14,544 nt of DNA from Nonlabens sp. (GTDB taxonomy: Bacteria > Bacteroidota > Bacteroidia > Flavobacteriales > Flavobacteriaceae): assembly GCA_023301395.1 (NCBI GenBank), contig JALZUY010000226.1, forward strand, positions 1 through 14,544, given 5' to 3'. A program made the translations under genes and the position numbers. Positions 7,155-13,988 of this stretch are shown in pieces. How positions within the stretch are numbered: position 1 is the stretch's first letter; each line of letters starts with the position of its first letter. Below the pieces are notes generated by a model. The model worked only from the letters and a program-made list of their open reading frames with translations, did not search any database and had not been told where the DNA came from.

Positions 7155-7700
7155 GTGGTTCTAAATGAACTTATTAATGAATGTAGAAACAACAATCGCA
7201 AGGCTCAAAGAGAACTCTATGATAGATTCTCTAGTAACCTTTTTGCGAGTTGTTTGAAATACGCACCTAATTATGAAGAGGCACAGGATATTCTACAAGA
7301 TACTTTTATAGTAATATTTAAAAAGATTGATCAGTTTAAAGACGATGGATCTTTTGAAGGATGGTGCAGGAGAATAGCGGTAAATACAGCATTGCAACGT
7401 TACCGCAAGAAAAAAGTTTTTAACCTGGTAAATGAAGATCAGATTAAGGACGTAGAAGTTGAAATAGAAGAAACAGATGATGTAGACCTCACAAGTCTAT
7501 TAGGAATGGTACAACAGCTACCAGAACGCTATAGAATGGTTTTTTCAATGTATGTTCTTGACGGTTATTCTCATAGAGAAATAGCCAATATGATGGAAAT
7601 TACAGAGGGAACCTCTAAATCTAATCTAGCAAGAGCTAGACAACACTTAAAAGAAATGATTATAAAATGGCGGGAAAACAATAATAGTAACGCTAGCTGA
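7155..7700 (+). CDS. ECF-type RNA polymerase sigma factor
   Basis: This 181-residue protein has the two-domain layout of extracytoplasmic-function sigma-70 factors. Region 2 (about 17-90) contains the core-binding and -10 recognition segment EEAQDILQDTFIVIFKKI (41-58) and GSFEGWCRRIAVNTALQRYR. Region 4 (about 120-168) contains the helix-turn-helix (LPERYRMVFSMYVLDGYSHREIA, then EGTSKSNLARARQHLK). Regions 1 and 3 are absent, as usual. The likely start is GTG at 7155. An ATG two bases earlier (7153) is in another frame and stops after three codons. It follows the lipoprotein gene by 15 nt and precedes the membrane-spanning gene by 5 nt, the classic sigma/anti-sigma order. Its activity is probably held in check by the product of the next gene. 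The regulon is unknown. Confidence 0.93.
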   Translation: MVLNELINECRNNNRKAQRELYDRFSSNLFASCLKYAPNYEEAQDILQDTFIVIFKKIDQFKDDGSFEGWCRRIAVNTALQRYRKKKVFNLVNEDQIKDVEVEIEETDDVDLTSLLGMVQQLPERYRMVFSMYVLDGYSHREIANMMEITEGTSKSNLARARQHLKEMIIKWRENNNSNAS

Positions 7701-7705
7701 ATAGA

Positions 7706-9337
7706 ATGAGTAGTAAAAAGAACATAGATCGTTTATTTCAAGAACGCTTCAAGGATTTTGAAGCAGCGCCGCCTATGGCAACTTGGGATCAAATTGAAAA
7801 AGAACTCGATGGTAAAAAACCAGCCGCAGTATTACCACTATGGATAAAATGGATAGGTATAGCCGCAGGTATTGCATTACTCGCAACACTAGCTTATACC
7901 GGTTATTCTAGTATTTCCAATGATACAAACGCAAACCAGCAGTTAGTAACAGACACAAATACTCAAGAAACTCAAAAGGACTCAAAGACAAACTCATCCA
8001 TTATTGATGATTCTTCAAACAATCAGTTAGTTGACGACGATAAGAAAACCAATTCAATATTTGATAAATCAAGCAATGAAAACCTTATAGAAAATAATGA
8101 TGCAGTTGTTGTAAATAAGGAATATTCAAATAACTCGATAACAACGAGTTCTCAAAAACGTAAAAACGTAAATAAAGTAATTAATTCAAGCCAAGAATCT
8201 AGAATAAGTGATAAGTCAACGATTACTAATAACCCTTATGCCAGTTCTACTAATCTAAATAAGAATTCTAACTTGAGCAACTCAAATAGTTCAAATAAAG
8301 ACGCTACTAAAAAACGATCTCAACCTGTTAGTAACCGCAAAAAAACTGACTTTGCATTAAATCAATCCCTTGAAAATCCTACTTCTCAAAGCGAGAATTT
8401 AGATGGAAGCAATACATCGCAAGCTCCTATCAAGAAAACAACAAGTCCTCTTAACAATACACCGCAGTTCATGACTCCATCAGCTTCAAACATAGATATG
8501 GCAGCTGCACAAGTGGATAAGGATACAACATTAACATCAGGACCTTCTCTTGAGGATATGGCTGCTCAACAAGAAAAAGAAGATGAAGATGAAAAAATAG
8601 ATGCGCTACCATTTAAAAAATGGAATGCATCTAGTGTACTGGCGCCAGTGTACTCTAGTACTTTAGGTGGATCATCTATAGATCAACAATTTGCAGACAA
8701 TAATAAATCTGCTGGTGTAAATCTTAGTTACGGTGTAAACGTAGGATATAATTTATCATCTCGTTTATCAGTACGTACTGGTATCCATAAGATGAACTTA
8801 AGCTACACCACAAATGATATAATTTATGGAATAGCAACACAACCTGGAGATGTACAATTACTCTCAGTAGGTTCTTTTGATAGAAATGCGGTTTCTAATC
8901 CTGGGAATATTTCTACAGACAATATAGGCAGTTCGTTCTCACAAGAATTCCTGTCTGATAATACCTTTGGTGGATTTCAAGGTGAGATCTCACAGCGTTT
9001 AGGCTATTTAGAAGTGCCTCTGGAGCTCAAGTATAAATTACTCGACAGCAAGCTTAGTGTTAATGTAATGGGTGGAATGAGTGCTCTATTCTTAACAGAT
9101 AATAGTATCGCGGTGACTAATAACACAGCAAAACTAGAACTAGGAGAAGATAAGAACTTTAATACCTTCAATCAGAGTGCAAACTTTGGACTAGGAATCG
9201 ATTATTTATTTACAGATCAGTTAGCAATCACTGTTGAGCCCATGTTTAAATACCAGCTCAATGCATTAAAGGAAAATACAGCAGGTTTCAAACCGTTTAA
9301 CGTTGGAGTTTACAGCGGCATTACCTATAAATTTTAA
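7706..9337 (+). CDS. Putative trans-envelope anti-sigma factor: cytoplasmic segment, TM helix, long linker, OM beta-barrel
   Basis: The protein has 543 residues and four regions. Residues 1-42 are soluble and likely cytoplasmic (DRLFQERFKDFE, then TWDQIEKELD), a segment type that often precedes the membrane helix in Bacteroidota proteins encoded beside ECF sigma genes. Residues about 44-68 are one hydrophobic helix (WIGIAAGIALLATLAY). Residues 70-300 are low-complexity, rich in Asn, Ser, Lys, Thr and Asp, and look disordered. Residues about 305-543 are an outer-membrane beta-barrel domain of alternating amphipathic strands (GVNLSYGVNVGYNL, YLEVPLELKYKL) with a terminal aromatic residue (GITYKF), as BAM substrates have. 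No cleavable signal peptide is seen: the hydrophobic stretch begins too far in and follows a charged 40-residue segment. The linker is long enough to cross the periplasm, so one chain could touch the sigma factor and sense events at the outer membrane. I recall such proteins being called dual membrane-spanning anti-sigma factors in Bacteroides. Assignment here is by architecture and gene order. Confidence 0.75.
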   Translation: MSSKKNIDRLFQERFKDFEAAPPMATWDQIEKELDGKKPAAVLPLWIKWIGIAAGIALLATLAYTGYSSISNDTNANQQLVTDTNTQETQKDSKTNSSIIDDSSNNQLVDDDKKTNSIFDKSSNENLIENNDAVVVNKEYSNNSITTSSQKRKNVNKVINSSQESRISDKSTITNNPYASSTNLNKNSNLSNSNSSNKDATKKRSQPVSNRKKTDFALNQSLENPTSQSENLDGSNTSQAPIKKTTSPLNNTPQFMTPSASNIDMAAAQVDKDTTLTSGPSLEDMAAQQEKEDEDEKIDALPFKKWNASSVLAPVYSSTLGGSSIDQQFADNNKSAGVNLSYGVNVGYNLSSRLSVRTGIHKMNLSYTTNDIIYGIATQPGDVQLLSVGSFDRNAVSNPGNISTDNIGSSFSQEFLSDNTFGGFQGEISQRLGYLEVPLELKYKLLDSKLSVNVMGGMSALFLTDNSIAVTNNTAKLELGEDKNFNTFNQSANFGLGIDYLFTDQLAITVEPMFKYQLNALKENTAGFKPFNVGVYSGITYKF

Positions 9338-9427
9338 TAAGGTTATTGCAAGACATAATTAGTTAAGTTGAAAAAGAAGAATATTGAGGTTGGTTAAGAT
9401 TAAACTCAATTGTTTGCAATGATGAAG

Positions 9428-9465
9428 AAAGCCGTTCCAGTGCCATGGAGCGGTTTTCTATTTTT
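9428..9465. terminator. Terminator between the sigma-factor cluster and plsC
   Basis: AAAGCCGTTCCA (9428-9439) pairs with TGGAGCGGTTTT (9446-9457) around the loop GTGCCA, ten Watson-Crick pairs plus two G-U wobbles on the plus strand. CTATTTTT follows, overlapping the plsC stop codon at 9458-9460. On the minus strand the wobbles become A-C mismatches, so it works mainly for the plus-strand cluster. Confidence 0.8.
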
Positions 9466-10201
9466 GATCATTTTCTAGAGATGTAAGGATTATGTTTCTC
9501 ACGCTTTCGCGGAAGCGTACTTTATCATCCTTCAAGTTCATACCAGCAGTATCGATAGCCTTATGAGTAAGTGCTCTCATTTTTCCTGGACTACCTACAA
9601 AGAAGTTAAACGGAAACCGTTTTTTGTTATCAAACAAAGTTACGGGCAATACAGGAATTTGATGTTCAATGGCGAGCCTAAAAGCACCATCTTTAAAAGG
9701 ATCTAATAATACATTTACCTCTTCAGTAACGCCACCTTCTGGGAAAATACAAATACCTACTCCAGTTTCTAGTCGTGCACGAGCTCTATCAAAAACTGCC
9801 TTGCGACTTCTAGGATTATTACGATCTACAAGAATACAAGTACGTTTATAAAAGAACCCAAAAATAGGAACCTTAGCAAGCTCAGCTTTCCCTACAAACA
9901 CAAATGGATTCTTAGAAACCAGCAACATCATCATAATGTCGGTCATGCTTGTGTGGTTTGCCACCAGCATATAACTCTGCCCTTTTACCATAGACTCCTC
10001 ACGTTTTATCATAGGCCAAAAACCCATTCCATAAATAATAATAGCAGACCAAAATCGTGCTATCGCAAAGAAAATATGATAGGTCTTCTCAGAAATAGTA
10101 AAGATCACCAGAATAGGAAATAAAATAACGATAGGAATTCCCATCAGTATATAAAACCATACTCGATATAAAGTCATTAATATGTAGCGCAACCATTTCA
10201 A
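9458..10201 (-). CDS. plsC: 1-acyl-sn-glycerol-3-phosphate acyltransferase (PlsC/LPLAT family)
   Basis: This 247-residue protein would transfer an acyl group to lysophosphatidic acid to give phosphatidic acid at the inner membrane. Residues about 8-60 are hydrophobic, giving one or two membrane segments. The acyltransferase motifs are in order: NHTSMTD (82-88), with the catalytic HX4D pair H83 and D88; the glycerol-phosphate-binding region TCILVDRNNPRSR (121-133); FPEG (153-156); and IPVLPVTL (182-189). Related LPLAT enzymes with other acceptors cannot be excluded. It is divergent from trpS. The C-terminal stretch carries copy 3 of the 21-bp repeat, read as R229-F-R-E-S233 in a tolerant helix past the catalytic core. 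A TATTTTTG octamer lies only 5 nt before the ATG on this strand (10207-10214), which would make the mRNA nearly leaderless if used, but no -33 box is seen. Confidence 0.9.
   Translation of the reverse strand: MKWLRYILMTLYRVWFYILMGIPIVILFPILVIFTISEKTYHIFFAIARFWSAIIIYGMGFWPMIKREESMVKGQSYMLVANHTSMTDIMMMLLVSKNPFVFVGKAELAKVPIFGFFYKRTCILVDRNNPRSRKAVFDRARARLETGVGICIFPEGGVTEEVNVLLDPFKDGAFRLAIEHQIPVLPVTLFDNKKRFPFNFFVGSPGKMRALTHKAIDTAGMNLKDDKVRFRESVRNIILTSLENDQK
9499..9519 (-). repeat. 21-bp near-palindromic element, copy 3 (inside plsC)
   Basis: On the minus strand it reads TACGCTTCCGCGAAAGCG then TGA, with one change in the palindrome (TTT to TTC) relative to copies 1 and 2. It lies wholly inside the plsC reading frame, with codons CGC TTC CGC GAA AGC giving RFRES. 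It has the same variant base as copy 4. Confidence 0.85.
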
Positions 10202-10343
10202 GGAATCAAAAATAGAAGAATTTATGAAGTATCGATCTATTACAAGAGTTTAATCCATAATATCCTACCGAGCATTTGATTTTTTTGTTTCGTTTTTTCA
10301 TCAAGGAAAAAATGAAAAATGACAAAGAATCAAACGAACTAAT

Positions 10344-10351
10344 TACCTTTG
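10344..10351 (+). promoter_or_regulatory. -7 element TACCTTTG in front of trpS
   Basis: This is a perfect TAnnTTTG octamer, identical to the one in front of trhO. The ATG chosen for trpS (10370) follows 18 nt later, so the leader would be only about 10 nt. A TTG codon in frame with trpS overlaps this octamer (10349-10351) and is therefore unlikely to be the start. No convincing TTG lies at the -33 distance. Confidence 0.5.
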
Positions 10352-10369
10352 CATTTCAATTCCATTCCC

Positions 10370-11338
10370 ATGTCTAGAATACTTACCGGTGTACAATCTA
10401 CAGGAACTCCACATTTAGGAAATCTACTTGGTGCCATTTTACCAGCTATAGAAATGTCTGCACAAAAAGAGAACGATGCCTTTCTTTTCATTGCAGACAT
10501 GCATTCACTCACCCAAATTAAAGATGGCGACACCTTAAGAGAAAACACCTATTCTACAGCAGCAGCATGGTTAGCCTGTGGACTAGATATTAATAACACT
10601 ACTTTTTATAGACAAAGCGATATACCACAAGTAACAGAATTGAACTGGTACCTCAATTGCTTTTTCCCTTTTCAAAGATTAACACTAGCACATAGTTTTA
10701 AAGATAAATCAGACCGTTTACAGGATGTAAATGCTGGATTATTCGTCTATCCCATGTTAATGGCTGCCGACATTTTGTTGTACGACGCACAAGTAGTTCC
10801 AGTAGGAAAAGACCAATTGCAACATCTTGAAATTACTAGAGAAGTAGCTGGTAAATTCAATAATGCGATGGGAGAAACGCTTATCGAGCCTGAGGCTAAG
10901 ATTCAAGAAAACACGATGCTTGTTCCTGGAACTGATGGTGATAAGATGAGCAAGTCTAAAGGAAACATCATCAACATTTTCCTGGCAGACAAGAAACTGC
11001 GCAAGCAAGTTATGTCTATAGAAACAGACAGCACACCACTAGAAGAACCTAAGAATACAGAAACCTGTAAAGTATTTGCACTCTATAAAATCATTGCTTC
11101 TCTAGAGCAAATAGAAGAAATGCGAGCAAACTATGCCGCAGGAAACTACGGTTATGGTCATGCAAAACAAGCCTTATTTGAAGCGCTAGTAGAGAAATTT
11201 GGCTCTATTAGAGAACGATACAACCACTTTATGGAAAACAAGCATGAGATTGACGCTGCATTAGATGCTGGAGCTGCTAAGGCTGCTGTGGTGGCAAATG
11301 CTACGTTGAAACGTGTAAGAGCGAAATTGGGTTATTAA
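10370..11338 (+). CDS. trpS: Tryptophanyl-tRNA synthetase
   Basis: This 322-residue class I aminoacyl-tRNA synthetase charges tRNA-Trp. The N-terminus is typical (SRILTGVQSTGTPHLGN), with the HIGH-type motif as HLGN (15-18). The ATP-loop signature is KMSKS (192-196). Other conserved parts are FLFIADMHSLTQ, FVYPMLMAADILLY (125-138) and VPVGKDQLQHLEITRE (143-158), the tryptophan-binding region. The length is normal for the family. A TTG 21 nt upstream (10349) is in frame but lies inside the -7 promoter element, so ATG 10370 is preferred. It is divergent from plsC. Its TAA overlaps the stop codon of the convergent gene by two bases in the sequence TTATTAA, and no terminator hairpin is seen there. 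Confidence 0.97.
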   Translation: MSRILTGVQSTGTPHLGNLLGAILPAIEMSAQKENDAFLFIADMHSLTQIKDGDTLRENTYSTAAAWLACGLDINNTTFYRQSDIPQVTELNWYLNCFFPFQRLTLAHSFKDKSDRLQDVNAGLFVYPMLMAADILLYDAQVVPVGKDQLQHLEITREVAGKFNNAMGETLIEPEAKIQENTMLVPGTDGDKMSKSKGNIINIFLADKKLRKQVMSIETDSTPLEEPKNTETCKVFALYKIIASLEQIEEMRANYAAGNYGYGHAKQALFEALVEKFGSIRERYNHFMENKHEIDAALDAGAAKAAVVANATLKRVRAKLGY

Positions 11339-12108
11339 TCTTTTCTTTCCATAGGATTATCGTATAAAAACCACTCAGTAGTTAAAGTTGATTTACCATC
11401 TAAGTTCATAGGAGTAAATCTAACTTTATAACGACCTTTACTATTATAGCTAAAAGCACCTGAACAAATATTATGTCCTATCCTTAGTTCCTCATCTGTT
11501 TCATTGACGTATAAATAATAGATAGTAGATTCATTTGTTTTAGTGCTTACGACTTCAGTTTTCACCCAATATATAGGAGACAATTCAGCTTTAATTAAAA
11601 ACTTAGCATTTGCTGATTCTGTATGATCGTAATCAGAAAATGTATTTCCACTATAAATGAAATTGACACTTTTGCTTAGTGATTTATTCTTCGATAAATT
11701 ACTAGTTCTCCATTGTACTCTTTCCCTTTTTGTAGGACTATATGTCCACCTTACTAATTCAAATTTCTTTTCCTCCTTAGTTTGGTTATCATAGCTTAAG
11801 TAATACGTAGTGTTCTTTTTCAAACTGATGACAGGCTTGAATATAGCTTGCATTAATTTTTTTTCACCAACGAGAACCTCTACTAATTTTAATTCAATTA
11901 AGTCACCATGTTCACTTTCCAAAAAGACCTTACGTTCTTCAAAACTTTTAATTTTTTCTTGAGCGTTGCCATAACCTTCAATGATAAATATTGGATTTAA
12001 GCTTATCTCTTTTTTCAAAGGATAAAAGTTAATTTCAGAAGCCCTACATTTTGAAAATGCCAGATTGAAATTTATTAAAGCAATTAGTAATAGAATTGTA
12101 TTTCTCAT
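11335..12108 (-). CDS. Exported protein of unknown function behind dprA
   Basis: The protein has 257 residues. The N-terminus (MRNTILLLIALINFNLAFS) is a clear Sec signal peptide, probably cut after residue 19. Only two cysteines follow (C21, C215). The lipobox is imperfect, with Lys just before C21, so lipidation is unlikely. The mature protein is rich in Lys, Glu, Ser and Tyr and looks all-beta. Residues about 28-120 resemble an Ig-like beta-sandwich pattern (NPIFIIEGYG, VISLKKNTTYYLSYDN), but I cannot name the family. It begins 16 nt after the dprA stop on the same strand, so it is likely a distal gene of that transcript. Its stop codon overlaps that of trpS (4 bp shared between the two genes). 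Its base composition looks more AT-rich than that of dprA. Periplasmic or surface location is the only safe prediction. Confidence 0.75.
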   Translation of the reverse strand: MRNTILLLIALINFNLAFSKCRASEINFYPLKKEISLNPIFIIEGYGNAQEKIKSFEERKVFLESEHGDLIELKLVEVLVGEKKLMQAIFKPVISLKKNTTYYLSYDNQTKEEKKFELVRWTYSPTKRERVQWRTSNLSKNKSLSKSVNFIYSGNTFSDYDHTESANAKFLIKAELSPIYWVKTEVVSTKTNESTIYYLYVNETDEELRIGHNICSGAFSYNSKGRYKVRFTPMNLDGKSTLTTEWFLYDNPMERKD

Positions 12109-12124
12109 TTTACATTATTGTTAA

Positions 12125-13219
12125 CTACGCCAGCATAAACTGTTTCCCAGGCAACGGTTTAATCACGCCTTTTAATTCCATACTCATTAATAAAGACGCT
12201 ACTTGATGTACCGGTTTATTGATGTTAATGGCTATGATATCTAGGAGCTCTTTTTCGTTTTCTTTTAAGTAGCGGTAAATCAATTTTTCATCTTCACTCA
12301 GCTCTATAAAAAGCTGTTTTTGTACGCCAGTATTGCGTTCTTGCCAGCCTAGTATGTATGGAATATCAGCAGCTTTTGTGAGAAGATGAGCCTTTGATTG
12401 TTTGATAAGCTCATTACAACCTATCGCATACTTATCTGTCACGCGTCCTGGAACGGCAAACACTTCACGGTTATAACCAGCAGCGAGATCTGCGGTGACC
12501 AGTGAACCACCTTTTGCAGCACTTTCTATAACAACTGTTGCTTCACTCAATCCAGCGATTATGCGATTGCGACCTAAAAAGTTCTTCCTATCAAAGGTTG
12601 CTGTATGCCAAAAGTCAGTCACAAAACCACCGTTTGCCATCATTTGCTCATTATAAGCCTCGTGATTTCTTGGGTAAGTTTGATTCAATCCGTGAGCGAC
12701 TACTGCTACGGTTTGTAAGTCATATTTTATGGCAAGTTGATGTGCTAGAATATCAACTCCATAAGCATATCCACTTATAATGAGTGGTTTGAGTGGAGCA
12801 ATTTCTTCTATAAATTTTTCTAAAAATGCAGCACCAGTTGAAGTGATTTGGCGTGTTCCAACTATGCTCATCGTATAGGGATTATTCCAATCTATGTTTC
12901 CTTTTTCAAAATAAACAATCGGGCCATCCACGCAGTATTTTAATCGCTCAGGATAATCGTCTTCATAATAAACACGAGCGGTTATGTTTTCTTTTTGGAT
13001 GTATTCCAGCTCCTTTTCGGCTTTTGTAAAGAGATCCGTAGCCTTTATAAATTGTGCTTTTTTATCACCTATTCCTTCTATAGCGCCTATTTCACGCATG
13101 GATTGTTCAAAAACGCCTGTTGCACTCCCAAAAGTTCTTATCAACTTTTTGGCCATGATATCACCTATAAGCGGTGCTTTTTTAAGTGCGAGAATCGAGA
13201 GCAGTTCTTGTTCTTCCAT
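12125..13219 (-). CDS. dprA: DNA-processing protein DprA (Smf)
   Basis: This 364-residue protein binds incoming single-stranded DNA during natural transformation and hands it to RecA. The N-terminal helix-hairpin-helix/SAM-like region (about 5-60) includes GAIEGIGDKKAQF. The Rossmann-like DprA fold (about 80-290) carries MSIVGTR (117-123), SGYAYGVD (149-156; the family's usual SGxAxGID with Val for Ile), FLGRNRIIAGLS (214-225), ESAAKGGSL (232-240) and EVFAVPGRV (252-260). A C-terminal winged-helix domain (about 305-364) is present, as in full-length members. It starts 17 nt after the stop of the M23 peptidase gene and ends 16 nt before the next gene, so a three-gene transcript is likely. With recA in the same window the segment holds both partners of the transformation handover, but no uptake (com) gene is present here. 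Confidence 0.95.
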   Translation of the reverse strand: MEEQELLSILALKKAPLIGDIMAKKLIRTFGSATGVFEQSMREIGAIEGIGDKKAQFIKATDLFTKAEKELEYIQKENITARVYYEDDYPERLKYCVDGPIVYFEKGNIDWNNPYTMSIVGTRQITSTGAAFLEKFIEEIAPLKPLIISGYAYGVDILAHQLAIKYDLQTVAVVAHGLNQTYPRNHEAYNEQMMANGGFVTDFWHTATFDRKNFLGRNRIIAGLSEATVVIESAAKGGSLVTADLAAGYNREVFAVPGRVTDKYAIGCNELIKQSKAHLLTKAADIPYILGWQERNTGVQKQLFIELSEDEKLIYRYLKENEKELLDIIAININKPVHQVASLLMSMELKGVIKPLPGKQFMLA

Positions 13220-13236
13220 GCTTTAAATATAAACCG

Positions 13237-13881
13237 CTACGATTTAAAAACAAACGGATTAGGATCAAGAATCATATTTTCATAATCTGCTAACTCTTCC
13301 TGTGCTGCAACACCGGGAAAATCACCGCGATAATCCTTCAATGTTGTCATTACCTGGAAATGGAGATGTGGAGAGTAGCCACCATTTTCTTGTGGAGTTC
13401 CTAAGGTTGCTATTTTCTCGCTTTCGCGGAAGCGTAGACCAACTTCCCAATGTTCCATATCACTAATTGCAAGATGTCCATAAAGACTATATATTTTCTT
13501 ATCATTCCAGTCGTGTTCCAGAATTAAGGTAGGGCCATAATTTCCAGCATCATCATTATGAGCAAAGGAATGAATCACTCCATCTAGAACTGCGTGCACA
13601 CTAGTTCCTACTGGTGCCCATAAATCAATTCCCATGTGAACATCTCTAGTTAAACCACTCTGGAAACGAGCATTTTTGCGATACAGTGCCCGTTGTTCTA
13701 GATAACCGCCGTGAGCGACATAAGATTTATTTATAGTACGTTTTTCTTCTAGATACTTTTCAAAAACAGCAATATCACTCACATCATTCTCATCCCAAAA
13801 AGTATTCACAACTGATAAATCTATTAAGAAATAACCTTGTTTTCCTAGTTCTGGATCTATAAGATGTCTGTGAATGTTCAT
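13237..13881 (-). CDS. M23/LytM-type metallopeptidase without an evident signal peptide
   Basis: This 214-residue protein carries a LytM (peptidase M23) zinc domain at about residues 75-180. H82 and D86 (HMGID) are the first two ligands, H136 lies in SLYGHL and H174 in HLHF (172-175), so the H-xxx-D and H-x-H ligand pattern is complete. Such enzymes normally cut peptide crosslinks of peptidoglycan in the periplasm. The N-terminus (MNIHRHLIDPELGK) shows no signal peptide or membrane helix, which is odd for a cell-wall enzyme. Residues 1-75 form a separate, unrecognised region. Copy 4 of the 21-bp repeat is read here as R150-F-R-E-S154, in the loop where family members usually have a Val-Lys-Lys-Gly-like turn. 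It is the first gene before dprA (17 nt gap) and divergent from the CoA-transferase gene. Confidence 0.88.
   Translation of the reverse strand: MNIHRHLIDPELGKQGYFLIDLSVVNTFWDENDVSDIAVFEKYLEEKRTINKSYVAHGGYLEQRALYRKNARFQSGLTRDVHMGIDLWAPVGTSVHAVLDGVIHSFAHNDDAGNYGPTLILEHDWNDKKIYSLYGHLAISDMEHWEVGLRFRESEKIATLGTPQENGGYSPHLHFQVMTTLKDYRGDFPGVAAQEELADYENMILDPNPFVFKS
13416..13436 (-). repeat. 21-bp near-palindromic element, copy 4 (inside the M23 peptidase gene)
   Basis: On the minus strand it reads TACGCTTCCGCGAAAGCG then AGA. It has the same TTC variant as copy 3 and is read in the same frame (RFRES). Its right extension (AGA followed by A's) matches copy 1, so similarity reaches beyond the palindrome and gives the element a direction. 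Confidence 0.85.
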
Positions 13882-13957
13882 GCAGTTTTTAATATATCAC
13901 TGCAATTTATGTAAAATGAAGGAATTAAATAACAGTTGTTAAGAGCTTGCTCAACTA

Positions 13958-13988
13958 TTGATAAGAAGATTTTATTACTGTATTTTTA
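13958..13988 (+). promoter_or_regulatory. Putative scoA promoter (TTG-20 nt-TATTTTTA)
   Basis: TTG at 13958-13960 and TATTTTTA at 13981-13988 are separated by exactly 20 nt, and the ATG at 14006 is 17 nt further on. These are the same boxes and the same distances as in front of recA, which strengthens both assignments. Confidence 0.45.

Noticed and set aside
8387..8398. Possible fifth, degenerate copy of the repeat (TCAAAGCGAGAA)
   Set aside because: Only the right half matches and there is no palindromic partner, so a short chance match in the Asn/Ser-coding linker is enough to explain it.
10349..10369. TTG start extending TrpS by seven residues
   Set aside because: The TTG is part of the TACCTTTG promoter octamer, and the usual N-terminus of the family begins at the ATG at 10370.
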